Shown piece by piece: positions 1-9,259 of a DNA stretch of 64,000 bases (position 1 is the stretch's first letter; every line of letters begins with the position of its first letter). The stretch spans positions 1 to 64,000 of the forward strand of contig JAJKHS010000126.1 of assembly GCA_021154885.1 (NCBI GenBank), in the 5' to 3' direction. The position numbers were made by a program, and so were the translations under genes. The DNA comes from Thermoanaerobaculum sp. Its GTDB lineage: Bacteria; Acidobacteriota; Thermoanaerobaculia; Multivoradales; UBA5704. The notes beneath the pieces were generated by a model. It did no database searches. It was not told the DNA's origin and was given only the letters and a program-made list of their open reading frames with translations.

Positions 1-238
1 TGAATTCTCTGTCGGCGTAGCGGACCTGCGTTTGCGGGTGACCATCCCTCCAAGGGGCGAGCTATGCCGTAGCGCTGGGATAGGCCGGTAAACAAATACG
101 AAGCGAGTTGCTCGAAGGCTTCTCGGAGACCGCTCAGATAGCGGCGGCCTGGTCCTCACCAAACCGCTCGGCAGTGTACTGGCGAATCTCTTCGAGGTCA
201 GCGGTGGCTTCGAGGCTGAGGGCAGGACGGCGCCTCAC
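1..238 (-). pseudogene. ParE/RelE-like toxin remnant, frameshifted
   Basis: The GTG start (238-236) overlaps the antitoxin stop as GTGA, the usual coupling of an antitoxin-toxin pair. The first 34 codons encode a typical ParE N-terminus (LSLEATADLEEIRQYTAERF) and then hit TGA at 136-134. Shifting the frame at that point restores ParE-like sequence (YLSGLREAFEQLAS). The remaining bases down to position 1 only loosely resemble a ParE C-terminus and would need further frame changes. In the family these are small ribosome-independent toxins, many acting on gyrase. Here the reading frame is broken, so a working toxin is unlikely. The decay is seen directly; a sequencing error is the alternative for the first shift. 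Confidence 0.7.
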
Positions 239-561
239 CCGCCCTGGCCCTTTGGCGGCAGGGCAAGGCTCCGAGGATCGTGCCGGGACTTACGTTGGCC
301 GTCCACCAGAGCCTTCCACTCCGGGTCAGTGAGCTCGCGGAATTCGCCTCGGTCGAAGGGGCCGAAAACCTGGTCATAGGCCTCTTGCGAGAGGCGCTCG
401 TGTTCTCGGTTCTCGACGACGGACAGGCGGCGATACTCCGCGATGGACAGGACGACCGCCACGGGCTGGCCCGAGTCCTCCAGCACCACAGGTCCCGCCT
501 CCGTGCGCTCGACGGTCTCGGCCAGCCGGGCCTGCGCGTCCTTGAGCGAAATGGTCGTCAT
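235..561 (-). CDS. Phd/YefM-type antitoxin
   Basis: This 108-aa protein begins MTTISLKDAQARLAETVERT and continues with a PVVLEDSGQPVAVVLS segment and an EYRRL motif. That is the typical N-terminal DNA-binding fold of Phd/YefM antitoxins, followed by a charged C-terminal tail that would bind the toxin. I prefer ATG at 561, which has an AAGG upstream; an in-frame GTG lies one codon earlier. It overlaps a ParE-like toxin remnant by 4 bases. Such antitoxins normally repress their own promoter. With the toxin frameshifted, this antitoxin is probably an orphan, though it could still neutralise related toxins elsewhere. Family call is secure; present function is inferred. Confidence 0.85.
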   Translation of the reverse strand: MTTISLKDAQARLAETVERTEAGPVVLEDSGQPVAVVLSIAEYRRLSVVENREHERLSQEAYDQVFGPFDRGEFRELTDPEWKALVDGQRKSRHDPRSLALPPKGQGG

Positions 562-656
562 CACTTTACCTTAGCGTATCCCTCTCCCAGCAGCGAGCTC
601 CCGGACGCTCGCAGACCTTGAAGGAAAGGGATTCAGATTAGAGGCAGGTTTTGCAT

Positions 657-730
657 TGGCTGGGAGGCAGGGATTCGAACCCCGATTCTGCGGGTCAGAG
701 CCGCATGTCCTACCGTTGAACGACCTCCCA
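657..730 (-). tRNA. tRNA-Gln (CUG anticodon)
   Basis: The minus strand folds as a cloverleaf with acceptor TGGGAGG paired to CCTCCCA. The anticodon loop CTCTGAC sits on a TGCGG/CCGCA stem and the T arm contains GGTTCGAATCCC. The discriminator is G, followed by an encoded CCA at 659-657. The anticodon CTG reads Gln. It lies 42 bases downstream of gltX on the same strand, so co-transcription is plausible. Confidence 0.95.
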
Positions 731-772
731 GCAGGACAGGGACGGAAGGTTAGCGGAAAGGTCTATCCAAGG

Positions 773-2221
773 TCAACCCTCGGCTCCCCTCCTCAGGAAC
801 GCCAGGAAGTGGTCCAGGTGCCGCAGGCTCGCGTCCCTCCCCATGGCCTCGACGAGGTCGAAGAGGGGGGGACCCTGGGCGGCGGCGGTGAGGGCCATGC
901 GGGTGGGATGGATGAGGACGGCCGGCTTGAGACCCCGCTCGCCGGCCAGGGCGCGGAGGGCGGCGTCCAGGGCGTCCTTGTCGAAGCTGGGCAGGGCGGC
1001 CCAGCGCTCCCGCAGGATCTCGAGGTGGCCGGGCAGGTCCTGGTCCTTGAGGAACTTGGCGCTCGCCTCAGGATCGTACGTCAGCTCGTCCTTGAAATAG
1101 GGGAGGATCAGCTCGACCAGCTCCTTCAGGGTCCGGGCGCGGCTGCGGTGGAGGTTCACGGCGGCGGCGAGGCGCGCCGGGTCCGCGTCCGCCAGGCCCG
1201 CCGCCGCGAGGAAGGGCTCGAGGTGGGGGCGCAGGGCCTCGTAGTCCAGCCGCGAGAGGTACTGCGCGTTCATCCACCAGAGCTTCTCTTTGTCGAAGAC
1301 GGCCGCGGAGGCGTTCAGGCGGTTGACGTCGAAGAGCGCGATCATCTCGTCGCGCGAGAGAATCTCCTGGTCGTTGCCCGGGGTCCAGCCGAGGAGGGCC
1401 ATGAAGTTGTAGAGAGCCTGGGGGAGGATTCCCTCGGTGCGGAACTCCTCGACCGAGGTGGCGCCGTAGCGTTTGGAGAGGCGCTTCTTGTCCGGCCCGA
1501 GAATCAGGGGGAGGTGGCCGAAGGTGGGCACCGTCCCACCCAAAGCGCGGAAGAGGGGGACGTGCTTGGGCGTGTTCGAGAGGTGGTCCTCGCCGCGGAT
1601 GACGTGGGTGATGCCCATGTCGATGTCGTCCACCACGACGGACATGTGATAGGTGGGGTTGCCGTCCGAACGCAGGAGGATGAAGTCGTCCAGGGCATCC
1701 GGTGGAAAGTCCATGTCGCCGCGCACGATGTCGGTGAAGGTGATGTGCTCGTCCGGCATCCTGAAGCGGACGGCGAAGGGCCTGTTCGCGGCGAGGCGCT
1801 CCGCGATCTCCTCTTCCGTGAGCTTGAGGCAGGTGCGGGGGTAGCGGAAGGCGAGGCCCTTCTTCTGGGCCTCCTCGCGTTGGGCGTCCAGCTCCTCGGG
1901 GGTGCAGAAGCAGCGGTAGGCCTTGCCCGCGGCGAGCAGCTCCTCCGCCCGCTCGTGGTGGCGGGGGAGGCGCTCGCTCTGCAGGAACGGCCCCTCGTCC
2001 CAGACCACGCCGATCCAGGCCAGGGCCGACTGGATCTGGCGGATCATGGCCTCGTCGGAGCGCTCCTTGTCGGTATCCTCGATGCGCAGGATGAAGGCGC
2101 CGCCCACGCTCTGCCGCAGCAGGTCGTTGTAGATGGCCGTGCGGGCGCCCCCCACGTGCAGGAAGCCGGTGGGCGACGGAGCGAAACGGACCCGGACGGG
2201 TCCCTGGATCTGGATGGTCAT
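773..2221 (-). CDS. gltX: Glutamyl-tRNA synthetase
   Basis: This class I aminoacyl-tRNA synthetase of 482 aa ligates glutamate to tRNA-Glu in the cytoplasm. The N-terminus has RVRFAPSPTGFLHVGGART, with the HIGH-type motif near residue 22. The KMSKS-type loop reads KRLSKRYG near residue 245, followed by the helical anticodon-binding C-terminus. Length is normal for bacterial GluRS. The next gene downstream is tRNA-Gln(CUG). If the organism lacks GlnRS, this enzyme may be non-discriminating and also charge tRNA-Gln for GatCAB amidation; that is inference from gene order. No second gltX or glnS is visible in the window. Confidence 0.97.
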   Translation of the reverse strand: MTIQIQGPVRVRFAPSPTGFLHVGGARTAIYNDLLRQSVGGAFILRIEDTDKERSDEAMIRQIQSALAWIGVVWDEGPFLQSERLPRHHERAEELLAAGKAYRCFCTPEELDAQREEAQKKGLAFRYPRTCLKLTEEEIAERLAANRPFAVRFRMPDEHITFTDIVRGDMDFPPDALDDFILLRSDGNPTYHMSVVVDDIDMGITHVIRGEDHLSNTPKHVPLFRALGGTVPTFGHLPLILGPDKKRLSKRYGATSVEEFRTEGILPQALYNFMALLGWTPGNDQEILSRDEMIALFDVNRLNASAAVFDKEKLWWMNAQYLSRLDYEALRPHLEPFLAAAGLADADPARLAAAVNLHRSRARTLKELVELILPYFKDELTYDPEASAKFLKDQDLPGHLEILRERWAALPSFDKDALDAALRALAGERGLKPAVLIHPTRMALTAAAQGPPLFDLVEAMGRDASLRHLDHFLAFLRRGAEG

Positions 2222-2348
2222 GACCTCTGGAGTCCTCTCGGATGGCCTCTCCCAGACGGGGGAGGGGGGACGAAAGGCGTCAAAGTATCACGGGCCGGCC
2301 CCGCCCGGAACCGCCCACGCCACCGACCTGGCGCCCCTTCGGGGCGGA

Positions 2349-2493
2349 CCCTCACCCCCTACCCCCTCTCCCGCCCCCTCCCACCCCCCTCACCGGGAGA
2401 GGGAGACCCGGCTGGAGGTTTCTTGCCTTTCTCCCTCTTCTCCCGGTGAGGGGGGTGGGAGGGGGCGGGAGAAGAGGGCCGGGGTGATGAGGG
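2349..2493. repeat. G+C-rich palindromic element, copy 1
   Basis: A 145-base long inverted repeat runs from CCCTCACCCCCTACCCCC to the near-complementary GGGCCGGGGTGATGAGGG. The central loop contains TTTCTTGCCTTTCTCC. It ends 3 bases from the gabD stop codon. Related copies lie at 11936-12070 (opposite orientation, same loop sequence) and 17985-18209 (inside a glycosyltransferase ORF). It looks like a non-coding MITE- or REP-type mobile palindrome and may also end transcription. Confidence 0.85.
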
Positions 2494-2496
2494 CCC

Positions 2497-3855
2497 CTAC
2501 TTCACCCACACCGTCTTGATGTTCACGAACTCCCGGATCCCCACCGCGGACAGCTCCCGGCCGTAGCCGGAGCGCTTGACGCCGCCGAAGGGGAGGCGCG
2601 GATCGGACTTCACGATGCCGTTGACGAAGACGTTGCCGGACTGGATCTCGGCGGCGAGAGCCTCGCCCCGGGCGGGATCGCCCGTCCAGACGCTGGCGCC
2701 GAGGCCGAAGGTGGAGCGGTTGGCGAGCTCCACGGCGTGATCGGCGTCGCGGGCGCGGATCACCGCCGCCACGGGTCCGAAGGTCTCCTCGTCGAAGGCG
2801 GCCATCCCCGGCTCGACGCCGGTGAGGACGGTCGGCGCGTAGTACCAGCCCTGGGCCTCCAGCCGGTGGCCGCCGGTGCGGAGCTGCGCGCCGGCCGCGA
2901 CCGTCCGCCGCACCTGGTCGTCCAGGGCGGCGAGCAGGTCCTCGCGGGCCATGGGGCCGACCTCGTTGCCGCGGTCCGTGGGATCGCCCACCTTCAATCC
3001 CTCCATGGCCCGGACGAATTCCTCCTCGAAGCGGTCGGCCACCGCCTCCTCGACGATGAAGCGCTTGGCGGCGATGCAGCTCTGGCCGGAGTTGATCACC
3101 CGCGCCTTGGTCGCCTGCCGGCCGGCCTCGGCCGGGTCGAGGTCGTCGAGGACGATGAAGGGGTCCGAGCCACCCAGCTCGAGGACGGTCTTCTTGAGAT
3201 TCCGACCGGCCTCGGCGGCCACCTCCATGCCCGCCTTCTCGCTGCCGGTGAGGGTGACGGCCCGGATCACGGGATGGGCGATCAGCCGCTTGGCCTTCTC
3301 CGAGGAGATGAGGAGGGTGGTCATCGTCCCCTCGGGGAAGCCGGCGTCGCGGAAGACCTCCTCGATGGCGAGCGCGCAGCCGGGGACGTTCGAGGCGTGC
3401 TTGAGCAGGCCGACGTTGCCCGCCATCAGGGCCGGAGCGGCGAAGCGGAAGAGCTGCCAGAACGGGAAGTTCCACGGCATGACGGCGAGCACCGGGCCGA
3501 TGGGGTCGTAGCGGACGCCGCTGCGGGTGGCGTCGGTGGCCACGGTCTCCTGGGCCAGGAACTGCTCCGCGTGCTCGGCGTAGAAGTCGCAGGCCCAAGC
3601 GCACTTGTCCACCTCGGCCTCGGAGGCGGCGATAGGCTTGCCCACCTCCGCGGTCATCAGCCGGCCGTAGTCGGCGGCGCGGTCGCGCAGCAGGTCGGCC
3701 ACGCGGGTCATCAGGCGCGCCCGCTCGGCAAAGGGGACCTTGCGCCAAGAGGCGAAGGCGGCCTCCGCGCGGGCCAGGATCTCCTCGACCCGGGCGTCGT
3801 CGTGGTCGGGGTATTCGCGAATCAGCTCACCGGTGGCAGGATTGACGGCTTTCAT
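2497..3855 (-). CDS. NAD(P)-dependent aldehyde dehydrogenase, succinate-semialdehyde type
   Basis: A 452-aa aldehyde dehydrogenase starting MKAVNPATGELIREYP. The general-base region LELGGSDPF and the catalytic cysteine segment SGQSCIAAKRF are both present, as is the late cofactor/structural stretch EETFGPVAAV. Length and the starting NPATGE motif fit the short succinate-semialdehyde dehydrogenase group (GabD/Sad-like), which oxidises succinate semialdehyde to succinate in GABA or related catabolism. The exact substrate cannot be fixed from sequence. It stands alone on the minus strand, with tRNA-Ser 113 bases upstream and a palindromic repeat at its stop codon. Confidence 0.88.
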   Translation of the reverse strand: MKAVNPATGELIREYPDHDDARVEEILARAEAAFASWRKVPFAERARLMTRVADLLRDRAADYGRLMTAEVGKPIAASEAEVDKCAWACDFYAEHAEQFLAQETVATDATRSGVRYDPIGPVLAVMPWNFPFWQLFRFAAPALMAGNVGLLKHASNVPGCALAIEEVFRDAGFPEGTMTTLLISSEKAKRLIAHPVIRAVTLTGSEKAGMEVAAEAGRNLKKTVLELGGSDPFIVLDDLDPAEAGRQATKARVINSGQSCIAAKRFIVEEAVADRFEEEFVRAMEGLKVGDPTDRGNEVGPMAREDLLAALDDQVRRTVAAGAQLRTGGHRLEAQGWYYAPTVLTGVEPGMAAFDEETFGPVAAVIRARDADHAVELANRSTFGLGASVWTGDPARGEALAAEIQSGNVFVNGIVKSDPRLPFGGVKRSGYGRELSAVGIREFVNIKTVWVK

Positions 3856-3965
3856 CGTGACCTCCCCTTCTCTTCCAGAGGCTTCATGGCGCCCCGGGGG
3901 ATGGGGCGCGCGTCCAGGCTCCGGCTCTGCAACCTCCGAGCCGGGCGTCGCTGCGGGCGGGTGGT

Positions 3966-4061
<96 letters not shown>

Positions 4062-4137
4062 GTGCGGTCCGGCAGGGAGAGCACATTGTAGGGGGTGAAG
4101 GGCCGGGAGTCAAAAAAGCCCGGGAGCCGCGGTCCCT

Positions 4138-4257
4138 GGGCCCGGGATTGAAATCCCGGGCTACCCTCGGTAGCCCCTCCGGGGCCGCGGCAGAGCCGTC
4201 GTCTCCGGGTCCCGGCAGGGACCACCGCAGGTAGCCGGGGATTTCAATCCCCGGCGC
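4138..4257. repeat. Inverted repeat pair upstream of transketolase
   Basis: Two near-identical palindromic arms face each other. The left arm near 4139-4164 contains CCCGGGATTGAAATCCCGGG then CTAC. The right arm near 4231-4257 has GTAG then CCGGGGATTTCAATCCCCGG. Each arm is itself a hairpin. The unit looks like a short dispersed repeat. No gene is visible between tRNA-Ser and transketolase (4062-4313). Confidence 0.75.
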
Positions 4258-4313
4258 AGGTCGGCACGATAGACTATCCCCGCCCGAGGGGGCTTTACCG
4301 TGGAGGGAGCGCA

Positions 4314-6323
4314 ATGCCCGAACCGAACGTGGACCAGCTCGCCATCAACACCATCCGATTTCTCGCCGTGGACATGGTCGAAGCGGCACAGTCGGGACAC
4401 CCGGGCGCGCCCCTGGGCCAGGCGCCCATGGCCTATCTCCTGTGGACGCGCGTCATGCGCCACAACCCGGACAATCCGGACTGGCCGAACCGCGACCGGT
4501 TCGTCCTCTCCTGCGGCCACGCCTCGGCCCTCCTCTACGCCCTGCTTCACCTCGCCGGCTACGGTCTGCCCTTGGAGGAGCTCAAGCGCTTCCGCCAGTT
4601 TGGCTCCAAGACCCCGGGGCACCCCGAGCACGAGCTCACCCGCGGCGTCGAGACCACCACCGGCCCCCTGGGCCAGGGGCTCGGCAACTCGGTCGGCATG
4701 GCCATCGCCGAGTGCCTGAGCCGCAACCGCTTCAACCGGGAGGGCTTTCCGCTCTTCGACTACCGCGTCTGGGTGTTCGCCAGCGACGGCGACATGGAGG
4801 AGGGCGTCACCTCCGAGGCCTGCTCGCTCGCCGGGCACCTGAAGCTCGGCCAGCTCAAGGTCTTCTACGACGACAACAAGATATCCATCGACGGCCCCAC
4901 CTCCCTCTCCTTCTCCGAGGACGTGGGCAAGCGCTTCGAGGCCTATGGTTGGTTCGTCCAGCACGTGGCGGACGTCAACGATCTCGCGGAGATGGAGAAG
5001 GCGATGCGGGCCGCCGAGGCGGAGACGGCGCGCCCGTCGCTGGTGGTCGTGCGCACGGTCATCGGTTTCGGCAGCCCCAACCGGGCGGGGACGTCCAAGG
5101 CGCACGGCGAGGCGCTGGGTCCCGAGGAGACGGCGGCCACGAAGAAGGCCCTCGACTGGCCCCTGGAGCCCACCTTCCTGGTGCCGGACGAGGCGAGGAA
5201 GCCGTTCGAGGAGGCCCGCCAGCGCGGTCACAAACTGGAGCAGGAGTGGAACGACCTGCTCGCCAAATACCGGCAGGCCCACCCCGAAGAGGCGGCCGAC
5301 CTCGACGGCCGGCTCGCCGGCAAGCTCCCCGACGGCTGGCAGGACGGCATCCCCACCTTCAAGCCCGGCGACAAGCCCATCGCCACCCGCGCGGCCTCCG
5401 GCCAGGTGCTCAACGGCATCGCCGGCAAGCTGCCCCTGCTGGTGGGCGGCTCGGCCGACCTGACGCCCTCGAACAACACCGCCATCAAGGGTCGGGCCGA
5501 CTTCGAAGCCGCCAGCGCCGAGGGCCTCTACCTCCGCTTCGGCATCCGCGAGCATGCCATGGGATCGATCATGAACGGCATCGCCGTCTCGCGGCTCTGG
5601 ATCCCCTACGGCGGGACCTTCCTCATCTTCTCGGACTACATGCGCCCGCCGATCCGTCTGGCGGCGCTGATGAAGGTCCAGACGATCTACGTCTACACCC
5701 ACGATTCGATTTTCCTGGGCGAGGACGGTCCCACGCACCAGCCCATCGAGCAGCTCGCCGGCCTGCGCTCCGTCCCCAACCTGACGCTGATCCGCCCGGC
5801 GGATGCCAACGAGACGGCCGAAGCCTGGCGGGTCGCGATCGAGCACCGGCACGGCCCCGTGGCCCTGGCCCTCACCCGTCAGAACCTGCCCATCCTGGAA
5901 GAGACGGCGAAGGGAGCCCGTGAGGGGCTCCCCAAGGGCGCCTACGTCCTCTCCGATCCGGCCCAGGGCAGTCCGGAGATCATCCTCCTGGCCACCGGCT
6001 CCGAGGTCTGGGTGGCCCTGGAAGCCGCCAAGCAGCTCACCGCGAAGGGGACCCGCGTCCGCGTCGTGAGCATGCCCTCCTGGGCGCTCTTCGACGCCCA
6101 GCCCCAGGAGTACCGCGACTCCGTCCTGCCGCCGAAGATCCGCAAGCGTCTCGCCATCGAAGCCGCCTCCCCCTTCGGCTGGGCCAAGTACGTCGGCTTG
6201 GACGGCGAGATCCACGGCATCGAGCGCTTCGGGGCATCGGCTCAGTACAAGGATCTGCAGAAGGCGTTTGGGTTTTTGCCGGAGGATGTGGTGAAGAAGG
6301 CGGAGAGGTTGTTGGGGCGGTAG
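4314..6323 (+). CDS. tkt: Transketolase
   Basis: A 669-aa thiamine-diphosphate enzyme of the pentose phosphate or Calvin pathway that transfers two-carbon ketol units between sugar phosphates. The N-terminal part has [18 protein letters not shown] and the cofactor motif [13 protein letters not shown] followed by the DDNKISIDG metal/ThDP site. The middle domain has the FGIREHAMG segment with the catalytic glutamate, and [16 protein letters not shown] follows. Length is normal and all signature regions are intact. ATG 4314 is preceded by GGAGGGAG at proper spacing. It is monocistronic in this window, with the repeat at 4138-4257 upstream. Confidence 0.97.
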   Translation: MPEPNVDQLAINTIRFLAVDMVEAAQSGHPGAPLGQAPMAYLLWTRVMRHNPDNPDWPNRDRFVLSCGHASALLYALLHLAGYGLPLEELKRFRQFGSKTPGHPEHELTRGVETTTGPLGQGLGNSVGMAIAECLSRNRFNREGFPLFDYRVWVFASDGDMEEGVTSEACSLAGHLKLGQLKVFYDDNKISIDGPTSLSFSEDVGKRFEAYGWFVQHVADVNDLAEMEKAMRAAEAETARPSLVVVRTVIGFGSPNRAGTSKAHGEALGPEETAATKKALDWPLEPTFLVPDEARKPFEEARQRGHKLEQEWNDLLAKYRQAHPEEAADLDGRLAGKLPDGWQDGIPTFKPGDKPIATRAASGQVLNGIAGKLPLLVGGSADLTPSNNTAIKGRADFEAASAEGLYLRFGIREHAMGSIMNGIAVSRLWIPYGGTFLIFSDYMRPPIRLAALMKVQTIYVYTHDSIFLGEDGPTHQPIEQLAGLRSVPNLTLIRPADANETAEAWRVAIEHRHGPVALALTRQNLPILEETAKGAREGLPKGAYVLSDPAQGSPEIILLATGSEVWVALEAAKQLTAKGTRVRVVSMPSWALFDAQPQEYRDSVLPPKIRKRLAIEAASPFGWAKYVGLDGEIHGIERFGASAQYKDLQKAFGFLPEDVVKKAERLLGR

Positions 6324-6376
6324 GAGTATAAACGTCGCTGAACCGCTACGACTTGGGCGCCAAGGAGATGCGTGGG

Positions 6377-8056
6377 ATGTCTAACATCACCGGAACCACA
6401 ATTAACCTCGATGGCATTGGGCACCTGCTCGCCGATAGCGAGCTGCGAGTTCCCGTTTACCAAAGATCTTTCTCTTGGGCCTCCGAAGAGATCACTGAGC
6501 TACTATCCGACTTGTGGGAAGCCTTTCGTCGAGGCGATGCAGAGTACTTCTTAGGTTCGGTTGTTCTGACCGCCGGAACAGGAGAGCAACCTTCTGTAGT
6601 AGATGGACAGCAGAGACTCGCAACGGTTTCCATGATCTTTGCCGCCATACGCGACTTTCTCAAGGATCGCGGCGACCGACGTTCAGAACCTCTCGCCAAC
6701 CGTTACCTCTTTTCGCTCAACCTAAGAACGGAGGAAATAGAGCCAAAACTTAGACTCAATGAGACGGACGACGAGTTTTTTCGAAGAGTGGTCCTAAGCG
6801 ACACGGCTATAACTGGCAGAAGCCCATCCGCTGCAACCGATTCGCACAAACGCATTCGGGCTGGCTTTCAGGCGGTACGCGACCTTGTCTCCCGCTACGC
6901 AAAGACCTCAAAGAATGAGGTCGCCCTTCTGATAGACTGGGCGGAGTACTTGGATAAAAAAGCCAAAGTAATCGTCGTACGCGTTCCCGATGAAGCTAAC
7001 GCGTTTATCATCTTTGAGACTCTTAACGATCGAGGGCTCGATCTGTCTATTGCCGATCTCCTCAAAAATTATGTTTTTGGCCGATCTGAAAATCGATTGG
7101 AAGAGGCGCGGGCGAATTGGATAAAGGCGACTTCCGCATTAGAGGGTGATAAGAGAGTTGCCACTTTCATTCGCCACTTCTGGTCATCGAAGCAGGGCCC
7201 TGTGCGCGAGAAGGAACTATACGGAGATCTCAAACGTAACCTCCGTACGAAGCAGGCTGCCATCGACTTCGCTTCGGAGCTCGCAGAGAACGCCCGATTC
7301 TACGCAGCTATACTTAACTCTGATCACGAAGCTTGGCAGCCTCTTGGGACTGACGCGCGACAACACGTACAAACCTTGCTCAACCTACGTCTAGAGCAGT
7401 ACAGACCTCTTCTTCTCGCGGTACTTGTGAAATTCTCCCCAAGGGAACTGAAAAAGGTGCTTCGGCTTCTAGTGTCATGGAATGTGCGTCTGCTTGTTGT
7501 CGGCGGTCTTGGGGGTGGCACCATGGAGAGGTACTATGCGGACGGCGGCAAGAAGATCCGCGATGAGGAAATCAAAACAGCCGCCGATCTGGTTAGGTAC
7601 GCAACGGCGTTTGTTCCGGGCGACGCAGAATTTGGAGCGTCGTTTGCTACGGCCTCAGTTTCGCAGGCATTCCTTGCGCGATACTACCTACAGGCCCTTG
7701 AACAGTCGCTCCGAGGAGAGAAGAATCCTGAGCTCGTGCCCAATACCCTTGAAAAAGAAGTAAACCTAGAACACATACTTCCGCAGAATCCACGGCTCAA
7801 GGACTGGCCTGGGTTTGACGAAGAATCCGCCGCGGCAAACGTAAAGCGTATAGGCAATTTGACTCTGCTTAAAACCGATGACAACAACGCTGGCGGGAAC
7901 CGACCGTTCGCAGCAAAGAAGTCGGCATATGCTCGCTCTCAGCTTCAGTTAAATGAAGAGATTGCAATCGAGAGGGAATGGACAGCAGTTACTATCTCAG
8001 CACGTCAGGCTCATCTCGCCAAAATTGCCACAGAGACATGGCCATTAAAACCATGA
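6377..8056 (+). CDS. GmrSD-like DUF262/DUF1524 nuclease (type IV restriction or related defence)
   Basis: A 559-aa single polypeptide with both halves of the GmrSD family. The N-terminal DUF262 part has RVPVYQRSFSW near residue 24 and the VDGQQRLAT motif near residue 75. The C-terminal DUF1524 HNH-like part has NLEHILPQNP and then RIGNLTLLKTDDNNAGG. In known members DUF262 couples NTP use to a nuclease that cuts modified (for example glucosylated) phage DNA. AAGGAG at 6362-6367 selects ATG 6377; an upstream TTG in the same frame at 6353 lacks support. The gene is clearly poorer in G+C and uses different codons from its neighbours, which indicates recent horizontal transfer. A REP cluster and a transposase lie directly downstream. 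The modified-base target is unknown. Confidence 0.88.
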   Translation: MSNITGTTINLDGIGHLLADSELRVPVYQRSFSWASEEITELLSDLWEAFRRGDAEYFLGSVVLTAGTGEQPSVVDGQQRLATVSMIFAAIRDFLKDRGDRRSEPLANRYLFSLNLRTEEIEPKLRLNETDDEFFRRVVLSDTAITGRSPSAATDSHKRIRAGFQAVRDLVSRYAKTSKNEVALLIDWAEYLDKKAKVIVVRVPDEANAFIIFETLNDRGLDLSIADLLKNYVFGRSENRLEEARANWIKATSALEGDKRVATFIRHFWSSKQGPVREKELYGDLKRNLRTKQAAIDFASELAENARFYAAILNSDHEAWQPLGTDARQHVQTLLNLRLEQYRPLLLAVLVKFSPRELKKVLRLLVSWNVRLLVVGGLGGGTMERYYADGGKKIRDEEIKTAADLVRYATAFVPGDAEFGASFATASVSQAFLARYYLQALEQSLRGEKNPELVPNTLEKEVNLEHILPQNPRLKDWPGFDEESAAANVKRIGNLTLLKTDDNNAGGNRPFAAKKSAYARSQLQLNEEIAIEREWTAVTISARQAHLAKIATETWPLKP

Positions 8057-8089
8057 AGGATGCGGAAGTCGGCTCCGAGGCATAAACTG

Positions 8090-8642
8090 CCGTCGCCCCT
8101 TCGGGGCTTGAGGGTTTTGTGGGGTCACATCTACCTGGGGCTGGCAAAAAGCGCCAGCCTCAGGCTACATGCCTAAGCTCCTTCGGAGCAAAGCCACAGT
8201 GGGATTGCCTTGGCGCCGCAGTGTAGGCGGAATTCTGCGAGCTCATGGCGTTCTGCGGGCCTTCATAAAGAAGGCCAGCGAAATAACCCCGACTGAATCA
8301 TCAGAGCTCTCCCGCTCGCCGGGAAAGGTTTTGTGGGGCCACGTCTACCTGGGGCTGGCAAACAGCGCCAGCCCCAGGCTACATGCCTAAGCAAAGACGG
8401 TTTTTGTGTAGCGGCCATAGCATTGTGCTGAACGCCGCTCTGCGAGCGTTCCCAGGATTGAACGCGGCAAGCCATAACTCGCTATGAGCGCTCATGAATC
8501 TTGTCGTGATTGAATCTCCATCCTTACGGAACACAGCATGCCCCGAAGGGGCAAAGGCCTGTAGCCTGGGGCTGGCGCTGTTTGCCAGCCCCAGGCTACA
8601 TAACCCACACAAACCCCAAAGCCCCGAAGGGGCGACGGTAGC
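8090..8642. repeat. REP palindrome cluster next to the Y1 transposase
   Basis: This roughly 600-base gap holds no gene. It has three copies of a hairpin with core CTGGGGCTGGC...GCCAGCCCCAG flanked by CTAC and GTAG: 8131-8175, 8345-8391, and an inverted copy at 8561-8600. Short hairpins with CCCCTTCGGGG or CCCCGAAGGGG occur at about 8095, 8540 and 8620. The outer copies are in opposite orientation. This is the layout of REP sequences mobilised by REP-associated tyrosine transposases. Confidence 0.8.
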
Positions 8643-8659
8643 TCATCGTTCGAATCACC

Positions 8660-9112
8660 TCAGCCCAAGAGATATCGCTCGTCATACTCGATCCCATGTT
8701 TCTTGAGCAGGGTGATCAACTCATCCTTGAAGGAGACCCGGGCGTGGTGGGCCTCCTGATTCTGGATATACCTCCGGACTTTCGACGCCTGAGACTCGCT
8801 GACGGAAAAGGCTCCGTAGCCGACCTGCCATTCGAAGTGATTCGCAGCGAGCTTTTTCCCGTTCAACCATTTCGAGGAGCCCGTTTTGATGCGGCCGACG
8901 ATGGATGAGATCGCGGTATCCGCCTTGGTTTTTGTCAGGAGGTGGACATGATCCGGGACACCTCCGATCTGAAGGAGAACGCCGCGCTCTCCCCGGATGA
9001 TGCCACCGATATATTCGTAGAGCGGTTCGCGCAGGCTCTCGTGGATCGCCGGAATCCGATTCTTGGTGGAGAAGACGATGTGGTAGAGCAGGTTGGTGAA
9101 CGTGCTGGCCAT
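8660..9112 (-). CDS. Y1/HUH transposase, IS200-like or REP-associated (RAYT)
   Basis: A 150-aa protein starting MASTFTNLLYHIVFSTKNR. It carries the HUH-type motif in VPDHVHLL and the likely catalytic tyrosine in VRRYIQNQEAHH, and ends HGIEYDERYLLG. Family members nick and rejoin single-stranded DNA at hairpins. ATG 9112 is chosen because the conserved domain starts there and GGGGAGGA lies just upstream. No TnpB partner is present, and its 3' side is packed with REP palindromes, so a REP-mobilising (domesticated) enzyme fits better than a full IS605 element. All motifs appear intact. Confidence 0.9.
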   Translation of the reverse strand: MASTFTNLLYHIVFSTKNRIPAIHESLREPLYEYIGGIIRGERGVLLQIGGVPDHVHLLTKTKADTAISSIVGRIKTGSSKWLNGKKLAANHFEWQVGYGAFSVSESQASKVRRYIQNQEAHHARVSFKDELITLLKKHGIEYDERYLLG

Positions 9113-9259
9113 TGAGATCTGTCCTCCCCCCCGGGGCTCGTACGCATTCGTGCCGGAGATACGCCACGAGGATATCGCGGGTGCGGGTCGTGGTGGTCTC
9201 GTTTGGCGACACGAGATGTGTTCAGAGGGCCGGTCGGAGGGGCCGGCGGCTTGGCTCAG

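Noticed and set aside
656-2449. Open frame of about 597 codons over gltX
   Set aside because: Antisense shadow of gltX and also crosses tRNA-Gln.
8660-9112. Complete IS605 element with TnpB
   Set aside because: No TnpB/RNA-guided nuclease gene is adjacent; surrounding sequence is REP palindromes.
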